Source of the DNA: Blattamonas nauphoetae
Taxonomy: Eukaryota; Preaxostyla; Oxymonadida
Length of the DNA stretch: 64,000 bases
Direction: 5' to 3'
NCBI GenBank assembly: GCA_033064195.1
Contig: JARBJD010000030.1
Coordinates: 310,001-374,000 of the forward strand
Shown here one piece after another: positions 24,276 through 38,031 of this stretch. Within the stretch, counting starts at the first letter, position 1; each line of letters begins with the position of its first letter. The notes under the pieces were generated by a model. The model was given only the letters and a program-made list of their open reading frames with translations. It made no database searches and was not told where the DNA came from. The translations under genes were made by a program, and so were the position numbers.

Positions 24276-24436
24276 TCTTTCCATTTCACCTCCAGTGGAT
24301 GTTTTTTATCTAGAACTTTCAAAAAAGAAAAGGAGACAGAATAAGATGATGAATAGAGAGAAAAAATGGGAATCAGGTGAAAAGCCCAAACTAGAATGTC
24401 TCGGGTTTCAGAATGTCTCGGGTTGTTGAACGACGG
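24219..24436 (-). repeat. Right terminal inverted repeat of the pogo element
   Basis: 218 bp, inverted copy of 22289-22506. It contains the 3' end and stop codon of the transposase. Confidence 0.9.
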
Positions 24437-24483
24437 TAGAGCCTTGTCTCTATTTGCGGAGATTCAGAAGACAAAATGAGAAA

Positions 24484-25996
24484 AAAACTGCAATTCTCAC
24501 TTCAAAAATGCCTTGGAAGATGGAGGCTTCTACTACGCACACTCCCGCTTCGACACAATAAATGGAAGACCGAGAGCACCAACTCGTCGGAGACCGGCCT
24601 CGAAACAGGTTTAATTTTCCTTTTCTTTTCCATAATCACCAACAGAAAATCAACATTGAGGATGACGAAGTCCAGATGAAAGCCATCACGGACTATACAT
24701 CCCCCAGCTGTGAATCATCATCAAAACTTCTCAAAACACCAACAAAAAGAACTGACCTTTGCTCAACTTGTGAGTGAGGCAAGCATCTGCAAAACAAGAC
24801 CAGAAAAGTATAACCATTCTGAAAATTATTGAACTTCACACATCGACGATAACTCTTTAGATATCGTGATGGATTTTAAAGAAAATTGGCGTTTGCCTCT
24901 TGCAAACGACCAAATCGCACACGATTTTTATTCACAGACACAAGTTTCTCATTTATGCATCACTTGTTTCACCTCACAGAATTCTGTTATCACCAAATCA
25001 TATCACAACTTTATTTCCCCTGTTTTATCACACGACCACCGTTTTGTTCAAGAATGTCTCTCTGATTTATTTCCTCTTGATTATTATAGTTCCAAAACTC
25101 ATATCACTGTTTTCTCTGATACTGGTCCTCACTTTAGGAACCAGTATGTTCTCGGTTACTTCCTTTCTTCAGAAAACCCCCTGTTTTTAGGGAAGAAAGT
25201 TTCCAATTGTTTCTTTGCGGAGCAGCATGGCAAAAACTGCTGCGACTCCCAATTCGGAGTTTTAACGAATTGTGTTTCACATCACCTCAAACACCCCATC
25301 CGCTCTTCGGATGAACTTCATGAGTTTTTCATTTCGCATTTCGAAAAGTTTCCCAGTACTGAAAGTACTACCTTTCATTACTTCCCCGAGTATGTCTCTT
25401 TTTCCATAGTTACCTTTTCTCTAACTTTTAGGCATACTGTCTTCCCAGACTGTCATTCTTACTTTAAGGTTATTGTTCCCTGTCTCAAGGAATACCTTGG
25501 TTTGTTTTGTTCAGATTCGTCCTTGACCGGTGCCCCAATTTGTGTTGACTCATCTTCCTTTTCTTTTCTCTTACGTTTTCATGAGAAGAGGGGAGTGGAT
25601 AAGAGGGAGAGGAAGGTGTATGAGAAGGAAGAAGTGGAGAGGCGGGACGAGAATGAGTTGAGTTCGGGTCTTCAGTCTCTTCCTTCTTTTCATAACTCTT
25701 GCATTCCAACTTCTGTTACATCTTCTCCTACTTCTGTTATTAATGATACTTCTCCCACTTCTGTTCATATTCATTCTTCTCCTCATTCTCATTGTATTGA
25801 TTTTTCACCAAATTCCCCTATTCTCCATTCTTCTCATCATTCTGATAAGAGTCGTTCTTCTTTTCATTCTCAGAATCCTCATCCTTCTCTAATTCAGCCA
25901 ATTGCTCCTCCTTCTCCTTTTCTATTTTCTTCTCCTCATTCTCCTATTCTTTTCTCTTCAGATTCATTTTTCACTTCACCACACTTTAACTTTTAA
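24484..25996 (+). CDS. DDE-like transposase-related protein of unclassified family, 5' end lost
   Basis: Exons appear to run 24484?-24606, 24650-24769 and 24863-25996, spliced in frame. The first begins in NCNSHFKNALEDGGFYYAHS and has no start codon, which suggests that the 5' part was separated by the pogo insertion just upstream. The protein then shows VMDFKENWRLPL, ITVFSDTGPHFRNQYV and FFAEQHGKNCCDSQFG. Together these three acidic/His blocks look like the catalytic centre of a transposase family found in protist and fungal genomes that I cannot name with certainty. The last ~110 residues are Ser/His/Pro low complexity. A sequence reading CNKCGRLHILIKQ at 39039-39326 (minus) may be a relic of the same family. 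It could instead be a host gene derived from a transposon. Confidence 0.5.
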
Positions 25997-26575
25997 ATCT
26001 TCAACACCTCACTCATTCCATACCTGGCTTATCCTGCCAGGCCTTTCGACTGAACAGGGCTGGCGAGGAACCATTTCAAATAGACGAAGAGTACTTTTAA
26101 GTGATTCATTTGGGATTTGCAGTGAGAAAAAACACAATGTTTTTAGTTAGTTTGACCAAAAGTGATTATTCAAGAAAAAACACTAATTGTTAACATGGAA
26201 CTAAATGGTGATGCCACTTTTAGATGGTGCAAAATGGACGGCGAATTATGGAGAAATGAGCCAAAAGGTTAAGAAAAGTGTTTTCGTTCATGAATTGAAT
26301 CGAATTCTGTCGATTTCTCCGAAAACCAACGTTTCGGTGCGGAACCAATTTTTGGCAACAGCCGGGCAGGTGGGAACCTACTATTCAGATTTCTTTTGTT
26401 ATTCAGGTTTGTCCATCCTTCATCTTCATCTCACGATTCTATTGTCAAGTGATCGATACACTCAATTCCGAAAACAGTGATGAAATGTGAAAATGTGCTT
26501 TTCTACAACTAAAAGGATCGATGATCCTATTCGAGAAGAGATTCATGTACAATGCACTCTAATAGATGTCTCCCC
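25997..26575. other. Spacer before the tandem array
   Basis: No gene was recognised. A short frame (about 26205-26480) reads GAKWTANYGEMSQKVKKSVF and looks mildly coding but cannot be extended. Confidence 0.3.
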
Positions 26576-28481
26576 CTGACTTGGCGAAAGTGATTTGGGT
26601 GATTTGGTGCAGAATCGTTCGGATTTGGGAGATCACTCAAAAGCGTTGTGATCACGTCTCAATGGAGGAACTCCATCGTTTCGGCGTCAGAATAGTCGAT
26701 CATGAGAAAGGTGGCGACTTTCATCTTTAGAAGGTGGACTCTGTCTGCATTTCTGACTCTCCCCCTATAGTGATGGAGGAGTTCGATCAAGCCAGGGAGA
26801 GGCAGTTTTATGTGTGAGAGAAATGTTCCATTGCCAGTTCACTTTTTTGCATGTTTTTTATAATTCCATCGGTATTGATCTCTTGGAGTGCCTGTTGCAG
26901 CCGTAAAGGAATTCACAATCATTGGTTCACCGCAGACTTCTTAAATTGGGGGGATCGTTTCAAGTCTATTGACAGCGAGGAATCTCGTTGAGAGTCGTTC
27001 GGTTCGCAAAACTGTTTTATTCATCAACGAGAGGGATGTGAAACCGATGGGAACGACGTCATTGTCGATGTGAACGTTGTCGATGTGATCTGGCTCAGGG
27101 TCGGAGTACGGATCCAATCCAAAACCAACATCGATGAACACTAGGCCTCGTTGGAACTTGATCCACACAGATGTTGATTTAAACTTGATCCATTTCCTTG
27201 AGAGTTAGATTCTACAGAATGAGTTTTTTCGACAAATTCCAGATGAAAAAAGGCATTCCTGTGGCATCCTCATCTTCCCAGGAATTGATATCCTCTGATT
27301 CTTTTGAGATATCAGATCTATCGACAGATGATTGGTTGATTGAGAAGGAGGTTGGTTGAACGATCAGAAGATCTGTAGATTGGGAAGGAGATCAGTTCTG
27401 GAGGGCAGTGAAAAATCAAACGCAAACCCGCCTGAGAAGCGACTACTCGCATATTCTGAATGATGTAAAGAGTGAACGGGAGAAGAATGAAACATAAACA
27501 GGTGGCGAACGACAAACTTTCCACAGTATCGCGAGGCAAAGCGGTCTCCACATTATGGGTTACATTAAGTTTGTTTTCAGAACCTCTTAGCTCAATAGGG
27601 AGTTCGGTAGCCTGGAGAGTTGATGGTTCTGGGTTCGATTCCTGGAAAATCTTTGTAATTAACCTTCCTCTTTACACTGATCGATTGGCGACAATCACCC
27701 CATTCAGACGGACATCTATCAGAATGAAATCCCCATTGTTTGTTGATCCACATAATTGCATATCTCAAAAGCAACCAGAAATTGGGGTAAACCCTTATTT
27801 GAGATGAGATTTGGGCAAGAATCTGGATGATGTCAAAACTTGGGTCTGATCAGAATGGATTCCGAATATCGCGTAACCCGTAAAACAAGTCAAGCTTGCG
27901 CCAGACAAATCATTAATAGAGCGAAAGAACTCGATCCTCTGAACCCGGAGGCCCTGCTCACATTTGCGATTGAACATACCTCTGAAGGAAAAAGTGGAAG
28001 ATGCCCTTCGTCGCAAACATCTTGGTTTATTTATGTCATTTCTAACTTCTTTTTCTCATCAAGCAGAATCCTTCGACAGCCTAATGAAACATCTTCGTCA
28101 AGCATTCTTTTCAATGACCAAAAATACCGATTTGGTATAGATCAAAACACTCTACGCCATCCATATCGTTTGAAGCGCCTGAATTTTTACCCACCTGAAA
28201 GATCACCAATCTAAATCCAATCCAGACATTCAATTCCTGTGGAAACACAGATACTTGTCCACACATTCTTTCACAAACATTCAGTGGAATCGTGTACATC
28301 ACAAGCACAAAAACAAAACCTGATTTCGTTGAAGAAGCGTGTCTCCCAAGTGCTCTCACCAGCACTTCCAACAAGTATAGGAAAAGAGAGAAAGAATGTT
28401 TGTTGAAACCATCAGACTTTTAGAAGAAAGAAATTGGGACTGAGTCCTTGACATCCTGTAGGTCTCTCCTGGTGTCTCACC
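26576..28481 (+). repeat. Array unit 1
   Basis: The edge copy, with extra substitutions in its first ~90 bases. The tRNA-like A box is at 27588-27599 and the B box at 27632-27642. Confidence 0.9.
27581..27656 (+). ncRNA. tRNA-like segment with Pol III A and B boxes (one per array unit)
   Basis: TAGCTCAATAGG fits the A-box consensus TRGYNNARNNGG and GGTTCGATTCC is a perfect B box, 32 bases apart as in a tRNA gene. The T-arm can fold (CTGGG with CCTGG around TTCGATT). The 5' and 3' acceptor strands (AACCTCT and AAAATCT) do not pair and I cannot draw an anticodon stem, so it is not a normal tRNA. It resembles a tRNA-derived head such as that of a SINE. No run of four or more T follows closely, so termination is unclear. 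Equivalent segments lie in units 2-6 at the box positions given for each unit. Confidence 0.55.
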
Positions 28482-30387
28482 CTGACTTGGCGAAAGTTCG
28501 TTGTGTGATTTGGTGCAGAATCGCCCGGATTCGGGAGATCACTTCCAAGCGATGTGATCACGTCTCAATGGAGGAACTCCATCGTTTCGGCGTCAGAATA
28601 GTCGATCATGAGAAAGGTGGCGACTTTCATCTTTAGAAGGTGGACTCTGTCTGCATTTCTGACTCTCCCCTATAGTGATGGAGGAGTTCGATCAAGCCAG
28701 GGAGAGGCAGTTTTATGTGTGAGAGAAATGTTCCATTGCCAGTTCACTTTTGCATGTTTTTATAATTCCATCGGTATTGATCTCTTGGAGTGCCTGTTGC
28801 AGCCGTAAAGGAATTCACAATCATTGGTTCACCGCAGACTTCTTAAATTGGGGGGATCGTTTCAAGTCTATTGACAGCGAGGAATCTCGTTGAGAGTCGT
28901 TCGGTTCGCAAAACTGTTTTATTCATCAACGAGAGGGATGTGAAACCGATGGGAACGACGTCATTGTCGATGTGAACGTTGTCGATGTGATCTGGCTCAG
29001 GGTCGGAGTACGGATCCAATCCAAAACCAACATCGATGAACACTAGGCCTCGTTGGAACTTGATCCACACAGATGTTGATTTAAACTTGATCCATTTCCT
29101 TGAGAGTTAGATTCTACAGAATGAGTTTTTTCGACAAATTCCAGATGAAAAAAGGCATTCCTGTGGCATCCTCATCTTCCCAGGAATTGATATCCTCTGA
29201 TTCTTTTGAGATATCAGATCTATCGACAGATGATTGGTTGATTGAGAAGGAGGTTGGTTGAACGATCAGAAGATCTGTAGATTGGGAAGGAGATCAGTTC
29301 TGGAGGGCAGTGAAAAATCAAACGCAAACCCGCCTGAGAAGCGACTACTCGCATATTCTGAATGATGTAAAGAGTGAACGGGAGAAGAATGAAACATAAA
29401 CAGGTGGCGAACGACAAACTTTCCACAGTATCGCGAGGCAAAGCGGTCTCCACATTATGGGTTACATTAAGTTTGTTTTCAGAACCTCTTAGCTCAATAG
29501 GGAGTTCGGTAGCCTGGAGAGTTGATGGTTCTGGGTTCGATTCCTGGAAAATCTTTGTAATTAACCTTCCTCTTTACACTGATCGATTGGCGACAATCAC
29601 CCCATTCAGACGGACATCTATCAGAATGAAATCCCCATTGTTTGTTGATCCACATAATTGCATATCTCAAAAGCAACCAGAAATTGGGGTAAACCCTTAT
29701 TTGAGATGAGATTTGGGCAAGAATCTGGATGATGTCAAAACTTGGGTCTGATCAGAATGGATTCCGAATATCGCGTAACCCGTAAAACAAGTCAAGCTTG
29801 CGCCAGACAAATCATTAATAGAGCGAAAGAACTCGATCCTCTGAACCCGGAGGCCCTGCTCACATTTGCGATTGAACATACCTCTGAAGGAAAAAGTGGA
29901 AGATGCCCTTCGTCGCAAACATCTTGGTTTATTTATGTCATTTCTAACTTCTTTTTCTCATCAAGCAGAATCCTTCGACAGCCTAATGAAACATCTTCGT
30001 CAAGCATTCTTTTCAATGACCAAAAAATACCGATTTGGTATAGATCAAAACACTCTACGCCATCCATATCGTTTGAAGCGCCTGAATTTTTACCCACCTG
30101 AAAGATCACCAATCTAAATCCAATCCAGACATTCAATTCCTGTGGAAACACAGATACTTGTCCACACATTCTTTCACAAACATTCAGTGGAATCGTGTAC
30201 ATCACAAGCACAAAAAACAAAACCTGATTTCGTTGAAGAAGCGTGTCTCCCAAGTGCTCTCACCAGCACTTCCAACAAGTATAGGAAAAAGAGAGAAAGA
30301 ATGTTTGTTGAAAACCATCAGACTTTTAGAAGAAAGAAATTGGGACTGAGTCCTTGACATCCTGTATGTCTCTCCTGGTGTCTCACC
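28482..30387 (+). repeat. Array unit 2
   Basis: A box at 29490-29501 and B box at 29534-29544. It shares shorter T runs with unit 3 near 28749 (TTTTGCATGTTTTTA). Confidence 0.9.
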
Positions 30388-32295
30388 CTGACTTGGCGAA
30401 AGTTCGTTGTGTGATTTGGTGCAGAATCGCCCGGATTCGGGAGATCACTTCCAAGCGATGTGATCACGTCTCAATGGAGGAACTCCATCGTTTCGGCGTC
30501 AGAATAGTCGATCATGAGAAAGGTGGCGACTTTCATCTTTAGAAGGTGGACTCTGTCTGCATTTCTGACTCTCCCCTATAGTGATGGAGGAGTTCGATCA
30601 AGCCAGGGAGAGGCAGTTTTATGTGTGAGAGAAATGTTCCATTGCCAGTTCACTTTTGCATGTTTTTATAATTCCATCGGTATTGATCTCTTGGAGTGCC
30701 TGTTGCAGCCGTAAAGGAATTCACAATCATTGGTTCACCGCAGACTTCTTAAATTGGGGATCGTTTCAAGTCTATTGACAGCGAGGAATCTCGTTGAGAG
30801 TCGTTCGGTTCGCAAAACTGTTTTATTCATCAACGAGAGGGATGTGAAACCGATGGGAACGACGTCATTGTCGATGTGAACGTTGTCGATGTGATCTGGC
30901 TCAGGGTCGGAGTACGGATCCAATCCAAAACCAACATCGATGAACACTAGGCCTCGTTGGAACTTGATCCACACAGATGTTGATTTAAACTTGATCCATT
31001 TCCTTGAGAGTTAGATTCTACAGAATGAGTTTTTTCGACAAATTCCAGATGAAAAAAGGCATTCCTGTGGCATCCTCATCTTCCCAGGAATTGATATCCT
31101 CTGATTCTTTTGAGATATCAGATCTATCGACAGATGATTGGTTGATTGAGAAGGAGGTTGGTTGAACGATCAGAAGATCTGTAGATTGGGAAGGAGATCA
31201 GTTCTGGAGGGCAGTGAAAAAATCAAACGCAAACCCGCCTGAGAAGCGACTACTCGCATATTCTGAATGATGTAAAGAGTGAACGGGAGAAGAATGAAAC
31301 ATAAACAGGTGGCGAACGACAAACTTTCCACAGTATCGCGAGGCAAAGCGGTCTCCACATTATGGGTTACATTAAGTTTGTTTTCAGAACCTCTTAGCTC
31401 AATAGGGAGTTCGGTAGCCTGGAGAGTTGATGGTTCTGGGTTCGATTCCTGGAAAATCTTTGTAATTAACCTTCCTCTTTACACTGATCGATTGGCGACA
31501 ATCACCCCATTCAGACGGACATCTATCAGAATGAAATCCCCATTGTTTGTTGATCCACATAATTGCATATCTCAAAAGCAACCAGAAATTGGGGTAAACC
31601 CTTATTTGAGATGAGATTTGGGCAAGAATCTGGATGATGTCAAAACTTGGGTCTGATCAGAATGGATTCCGAATATCGCGTAACCCGTAAAACAAGTCAA
31701 GCTTGCGCCAGACAAATCATTAATAGAGCGAAAGAACTCGATCCTCTGAACCCGGAGGCCCTGCTCACATTTGCGATTGAACATACCTCTGAAGGAAAAA
31801 AGTGGAAGATGCCCTTCGTCGCAAACATCTTGGTTTATTTATGTCATTTCTAACTTCTTTTTTCTCATCAAGCAGAATCCTTCGACAGCCTAATGAAACA
31901 TCTTCGTCAAGCATTCTTTTCAATGACCAAAAAAATACCGATTTGGTATAGATCAAAACACTCTACGCCATCCATATCGTTTGAAGCGCCTGAATTTTTA
32001 CCCACCTGAAAGATCACCAATCTAAATCCAATCCAGACATTCAATTCCTGTGGAAACACAGATACTTGTCCACACATTCTTTCACAAACATTCAGTGGAA
32101 TCGTGTACATCACAAGCACAAAAAACAAAACCTGATTTCGTTGAAGAAGCGTGTCTCCCAAGTGCTCTCACCAGCACTTCCAACAAGTATAGGAAAAAGA
32201 GAGAAAGAATGTTTGTTGAAAACCATCAGACTTTTAGAAGAAAGAAATTGGGACTGAGTCCTTGACATCCTGTAGGTCTCTCCTGGTGTCTCACC
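30388..32295 (+). repeat. Array unit 3
   Basis: A box at 31395-31406 and B box at 31439-31449. It has two fewer G in the run near 30758 than the other copies. Confidence 0.9.
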
Positions 32296-34204
32296 CTGAC
32301 TTGGCGAAAGTTCGTTGTGTGATTTGGTGCAGAATCGCCCGGATTCGGGAGATCACTTCCAAGCGATGTGATCACGTCTCAATGGAGGAACTCCATCGTT
32401 TCGGCGTCAGAATAGTCGATCATGAGAAAGGTGGCGACTTTCATCTTTAGAAGGTGGACTCTGTCTGCATTTCTGACTCTCCCCCTATAGTGATGGAGGA
32501 GTTCGATCAAGCCAGGGAGAGGCAGTTTTATGTGTGAGAGAAATGTTCCATTGCCAGTTCACTTTTTTGCATGTTTTTTATAATTCCATCGGTATTGATC
32601 TCTTGGAGTGCCTGTTGCAGCCGTAAAGGAATTCACAATCATTGGTTCACCGCAGACTTCTTAAATTGGGGGGATCGTTTCAAGTCTATTGACAGCGAGG
32701 AATCTCGTTGAGAGTCGTTCGGTTCGCAAAACTGTTTTATTCATCAACGAGAGGGATGTGAAACCGATGGGAACGACGTCATTGTCGATGTGAACGTTGT
32801 CGATGTGATCTGGCTCAGGGTCGGAGTACGGATCCAATCCAAAACCAACATCGATGAACACTAGGCCTCGTTGGAACTTGATCCACACAGATGTTGATTT
32901 AAACTTGATCCATTTCCTTGAGAGTTAGATTCTACAGAATGAGTTTTTTCGACAAATTCCAGATGAAAAAAGGCATTCCTGTGGCATCCTCATCTTCCCA
33001 GGAATTGATATCCTCTGATTCTTTTGAGATATCAGATCTATCGACAGATGATTGGTTGATTGAGAAGGAGGTTGGTTGAACGATCAGAAGATCTGTAGAT
33101 TGGGAAGGAGATCAGTTCTGGAGGGCAGTGAAAAATCAAACGCAAACCCGCCTGAGAAGCGACTACTCGCATATTCTGAATGATGTAAAGAGTGAACGGG
33201 AGAAGAATGAAACATAAACAGGTGGCGAACGACAAACTTTCCACAGTATCGCGAGGCAAAGCGGTCTCCACATTATGGGTTACATTAAGTTTGTTTTCAG
33301 AACCTCTTAGCTCAATAGGGAGTTCGGTAGCCTGGAGAGTTGATGGTTCTGGGTTCGATTCCTGGAAAATCTTTGTAATTAACCTTCCTCTTTACACTGA
33401 TCGATTGGCGACAATCACCCCATTCAGACGGACATCTATCAGAATGAAATCCCCATTGTTTGTTGATCCACATAATTGCATATCTCAAAAGCAACCAGAA
33501 ATTGGGGTAAACCCTTATTTGAGATGAGATTTGGGCAAGAATCTGGATGATGTCAAAACTTGGGTCTGATCAGAATGGATTCCGAATATCGCGTAACCCG
33601 TAAAACAAGTCAAGCTTGCGCCAGACAAATCATTAATAGAGCGAAAGAACTCGATCCTCTGAACCCGGAGGCCCTGCTCACATTTGCGATTGAACATACC
33701 TCTGAAGGAAAAAGTGGAAGATGCCCTTCGTCGCAAACATCTTGGTTTATTTATGTCATTTCTAACTTCTTTTTCTCATCAAGCAGAATCCTTCGACAGC
33801 CTAATGAAACATCTTCGTCAAGCATTCTTTCAATGACCAAAAAATACCGATTTGGTATAGATCAAAACACTCTACGCCATCCATATCGTTTGAAGCGCCT
33901 GAATTTTTACCCACCTGAAAGATCACCAATCTAAATCCAATCCAGACATTCAATTCCTGTGGAAACACAGATACTTGTCCACACATTCTTTCACAAACAT
34001 TCAGTGGAATCGTGTACATCACAAGCACAAAAAACAAAACCTGATTTCGTTGAAGAAGCGTGTCTCCCAAGTGCTCTCACCAGCACTTCCAACAAGTATA
34101 GGAAAAAGAGAGAAAGAATGTTTGTTGAAAACCATCAGACTTTTAGAAGAAAGAAATTGGGACTGAGTCCTTGACATCCTGTAGGTCTCTCCTGGTGTCT
34201 CACC
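32296..34204 (+). repeat. Array unit 4
   Basis: A box at 33308-33319 and B box at 33352-33362. Confidence 0.9.
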
Positions 34205-36118
34205 CTGACTTGGCGAAAGTTCGTTGTGTGATTTGGTGCAGAATCGCCCGGATTCGGGAGATCACTTCCAAGCGATGTGATCACGTCTCAATGGAGGAAC
34301 TCCATCGTTTCGGCGTCAGAATAGTCGATCATGAGAAAGGTGGCGACTTTCATCTTTAGAAGGTGGACTCTGTCTGCATTTCTGACTCTCCCCCTATAGT
34401 GATGGAGGAGTTCGATCAAGCCAGGGAGAGGCAGTTTTATGTGTGAGAGAAATGTTCCATTGCCAGTTCACTTTTTTGCATGTTTTTTATAATTCCATCG
34501 GTATTGATCTCTTGGAGTGCCTGTTGCAGCCGTAAAGGAATTCACAATCATTGGTTCACCGCAGACTTCTTAAATTGGGGGGATCGTTTCAAGTCTATTG
34601 ACAGCGAGGAATCTCGTTGAGAGTCGTTCGGTTCGCAAAACTGTTTTATTCATCAACGAGAGGGATGTGAAACCGATGGGAACGACGTCATTGTCGATGT
34701 GAACGTTGTCGATGTGATCTGGCTCAGGGTCGGAGTACGGATCCAATCCAAAACCAACATCGATGAACACTAGGCCTCGTTGGAACTTGATCCACACAGA
34801 TGTTGATTTAAACTTGATCCATTTCCTTGAGAGTTAGATTCTACAGAATGAGTTTTTTCGACAAATTCCAGATGAAAAAAGGCATTCCTGTGGCATCCTC
34901 ATCTTCCCAGGAATTGATATCCTCTGATTCTTTTGAGATATCAGATCTATCGACAGATGATTGGTTGATTGAGAAGGAGGTTGGTTGAACGATCAGAAGA
35001 TCTGTAGATTGGGAAGGAGATCAGTTCTGGAGGGCAGTGAAAAAATCAAACGCAAACCCGCCTGAGAAGCGACTACTCGCATATTCTGAATGATGTAAAG
35101 AGTGAACGGGAGAAGAATGAAACATAAACAGGTGGCGAACGACAAACTTTCCACAGTATCGCGAGGCAAAGCGGTCTCCACATTATGGGTTACATTAAGT
35201 TTGTTTTCAGAACCTCTTAGCTCAATAGGGAGTTCGGTAGCCTGGAGAGTTGATGGTTCTGGGTTCGATTCCTGGAAAATCTTTGTAATTAACCTTCCTC
35301 TTTACACTGATCGATTGGCGACAATCACCCCATTCAGACGGACATCTATCAGAATGAAATCCCCATTGTTTGTTGATCCACATAATTGCATATCTCAAAA
35401 GCAACCAGAAATTGGGGTAAACCCTTATTTGAGATGAGATTTGGGCAAGAATCTGGATGATGTCAAAACTTGGGTCTGATCAGAATGGATTCCGAATATC
35501 GCGTAACCCGTAAAACAAGTCAAGCTTGCGCCAGACAAATCATTAATAGAGCGAAAGAACTCGATCCTCTGAACCCGGAGGCCCTGCTCACATTTGCGAT
35601 TGAACATACCTCTGAAGGAAAAAAGTGGAAGATGCCCTTCGTCGCAAACATCTTGGTTTATTTATGTCATTTCTAACTTCTTTTTTCTCATCAAGCAGAA
35701 TCCTTCGACAGCCTAATGAAACATCTTCGTCAAGCATTCTTTTCAATGACCAAAAAAATACCGATTTGGTATAGATCAAAACACTCTACGCCATCCATAT
35801 CGTTTGAAGCGCCTGAATTTTTACCCACCTGAAAGATCACCAATCTAAATCCAATCCAGACATTCAATTCCTGTGGAAACACAGATACTTGTCCACACAT
35901 TCTTTCACAAACATTCAGTGGAATCGTGTACATCACAAGCACAAAAAACAAAACCTGATTTCGTTGAAGAAGCGTGTCTCCCAAGTGCTCTCACCAGCAC
36001 TTCCAACAAGTATAGGAAAAAGAGAGAAAGAATGTTTGTTGAAAACCATCAGACTTTTAGAAGAAAGAAATTGGGACTGAGTCCTTGACATCCTGTAGGT
36101 CTCTCCTGGTGTCTCACC
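34205..36118 (+). repeat. Array unit 5
   Basis: A box at 35218-35229 and B box at 35262-35272. Confidence 0.9.
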
Positions 36119-38031
36119 CTGACTTGGCGAAAGTTCGTTGTGTGATTTGGTGCAGAATCGCCCGGATTCGGGAGATCACTTCCAAGCGATGTGATCACGT
36201 CTCAATGGAGGAACTCCATCGTTTCGGCGTCAGAATAGTCGATCATGAGAAAGGTGGCGACTTTCATCTTTAGAAGGTGGACTCTGTCTGCATTTCTGAC
36301 TCTCCCCCTATAGTGATGGAGGAGTTCGATCAAGCCAGGGAGAGGCAGTTTTATGTGTGAGAGAAATGTTCCATTGCCAGTTCACTTTTTTGCATGTTTT
36401 TTATAATTCCATCGGTATTGATCTCTTGGAGTGCCTGTTGCAGCCGTAAAGGAATTCACAATCATTGGTTCACCGCAGACTTCTTAAATTGGGGGGATCG
36501 TTTCAAGTCTATTGACAGCGAGGAATCTCGTTGAGAGTCGTTCGGTTCGCAAAACTGTTTTATTCATCAACGAGAGGGATGTGAAACCGATGGGAACGAC
36601 GTCATTGTCGATGTGAACGTTGTCGATGTGATCTGGCTCAGGGTCGGAGTACGGATCCAATCCAAAACCAACATCGATGAACACTAGGCCTCGTTGGAAC
36701 TTGATCCACACAGATGTTGATTTAAACTTGATCCATTTCCTTGAGAGTTAGATTCTACAGAATGAGTTTTTTCGACAAATTCCAGATGAAAAAAGGCATT
36801 CCTGTGGCATCCTCATCTTCCCAGGAATTGATATCCTCTGATTCTTTTGAGATATCAGATCTATCGACAGATGATTGGTTGATTGAGAAGGAGGTTGGTT
36901 GAACGATCAGAAGATCTGTAGATTGGGAAGGAGATCAGTTCTGGAGGGCAGTGAAAAATCAAACGCAAACCCGCCTGAGAAGCGACTACTCGCATATTCT
37001 GAATGATGTAAAGAGTGAACGGGAGAAGAATGAAACATAAACAGGTGGCGAACGACAAACTTTCCACAGTATCGCGAGGCAAAGCGGTCTCCACATTATG
37101 GGTTACATTAAGTTTGTTTTCAGAACCTCTTAGCTCAATAGGGAGTTCGGTAGCCTGGAGAGTTGATGGTTCTGGGTTCGATTCCTGGAAAATCTTTGTA
37201 ATTAACCTTCCTCTTTACACTGATCGATTGGCGACAATCACCCCATTCAGACGGACATCTATCAGAATGAAATCCCCATTGTTTGTTGATCCACATAATT
37301 GCATATCTCAAAAGCAACCAGAAATTGGGGTAAACCCTTATTTGAGATGAGATTTGGGCAAGAATCTGGATGATGTCAAAACTTGGGTCTGATCAGAATG
37401 GATTCCGAATATCGCGTAACCCGTAAAACAAGTCAAGCTTGCGCCAGACAAATCATTAATAGAGCGAAAGAACTCGATCCTCTGAACCCGGAGGCCCTGC
37501 TCACATTTGCGATTGAACATACCTCTGAAGGAAAAAAGTGGAAGATGCCCTTCGTCGCAAACATCTTGGTTTATTTATGTCATTTCTAACTTCTTTTTTC
37601 TCATCAAGCAGAATCCTTCGACAGCCTAATGAAACATCTTCGTCAAGCATTCTTTTCAATGACCAAAAAAATACCGATTTGGTATAGATCAAAACACTCT
37701 ACGCCATCCATATCGTTTGAAGCGCCTGAATTTTTACCCACCTGAAAGATCACCAATCTAAATCCAATCCAGACATTCAATTCCTGTGGAAACACAGATA
37801 CTTGTCCACACATTCTTTCACAAACATTCAGTGGAATCGTGTACATCACAAGCACAAAAAACAAAACCTGATTTCGTTGAAGAAGCGTGTCTCCCAAGTG
37901 CTCTCACCAGCACTTCCAACAAGTATAGGAAAAAGAGAGAAAGAATGTTTGTTGAAAACCATCAGACTTTTAGAAGAAAGAAATTGGGACTGAGTCCTTG
38001 ACATCCTGTAGGTCTCTCCTGGTGTCTCACC
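36119..38031 (+). repeat. Array unit 6
   Basis: A box at 37131-37142 and B box at 37175-37185. Confidence 0.9.

Larger units (their letters stand above)
22289..24436 (+). mobile_element. Pogo/Tigger-type DNA transposon, 2148 bp, looks intact
   Basis: The terminal inverted repeats are 218 bp each (22289-22506 and 24219-24436) and I count three mismatches between them. They begin CCGTCGTTCAACAACCCGAG and are flanked by TA duplications at 22287-22288 and 24437-24438. The single gene inside is a complete DDE transposase. Nearly identical ends and an open gene mean a recent insertion. The inner ends of the repeats overlap the last ~19 codons of the transposase. The element is plain DNA-transposon material, not viral. 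Confidence 0.93.

Noticed and set aside
27581-27656. A functional tRNA gene in each array unit
   Set aside because: The A and B boxes are good, but the acceptor strands do not pair and no anticodon stem can be drawn, so it is called tRNA-like only.
27472-27807. 111-codon frame present in every array unit
   Set aside because: Its repetition reflects DNA identity between copies, not selection. It runs through the tRNA-like segment and has no protein-like features.
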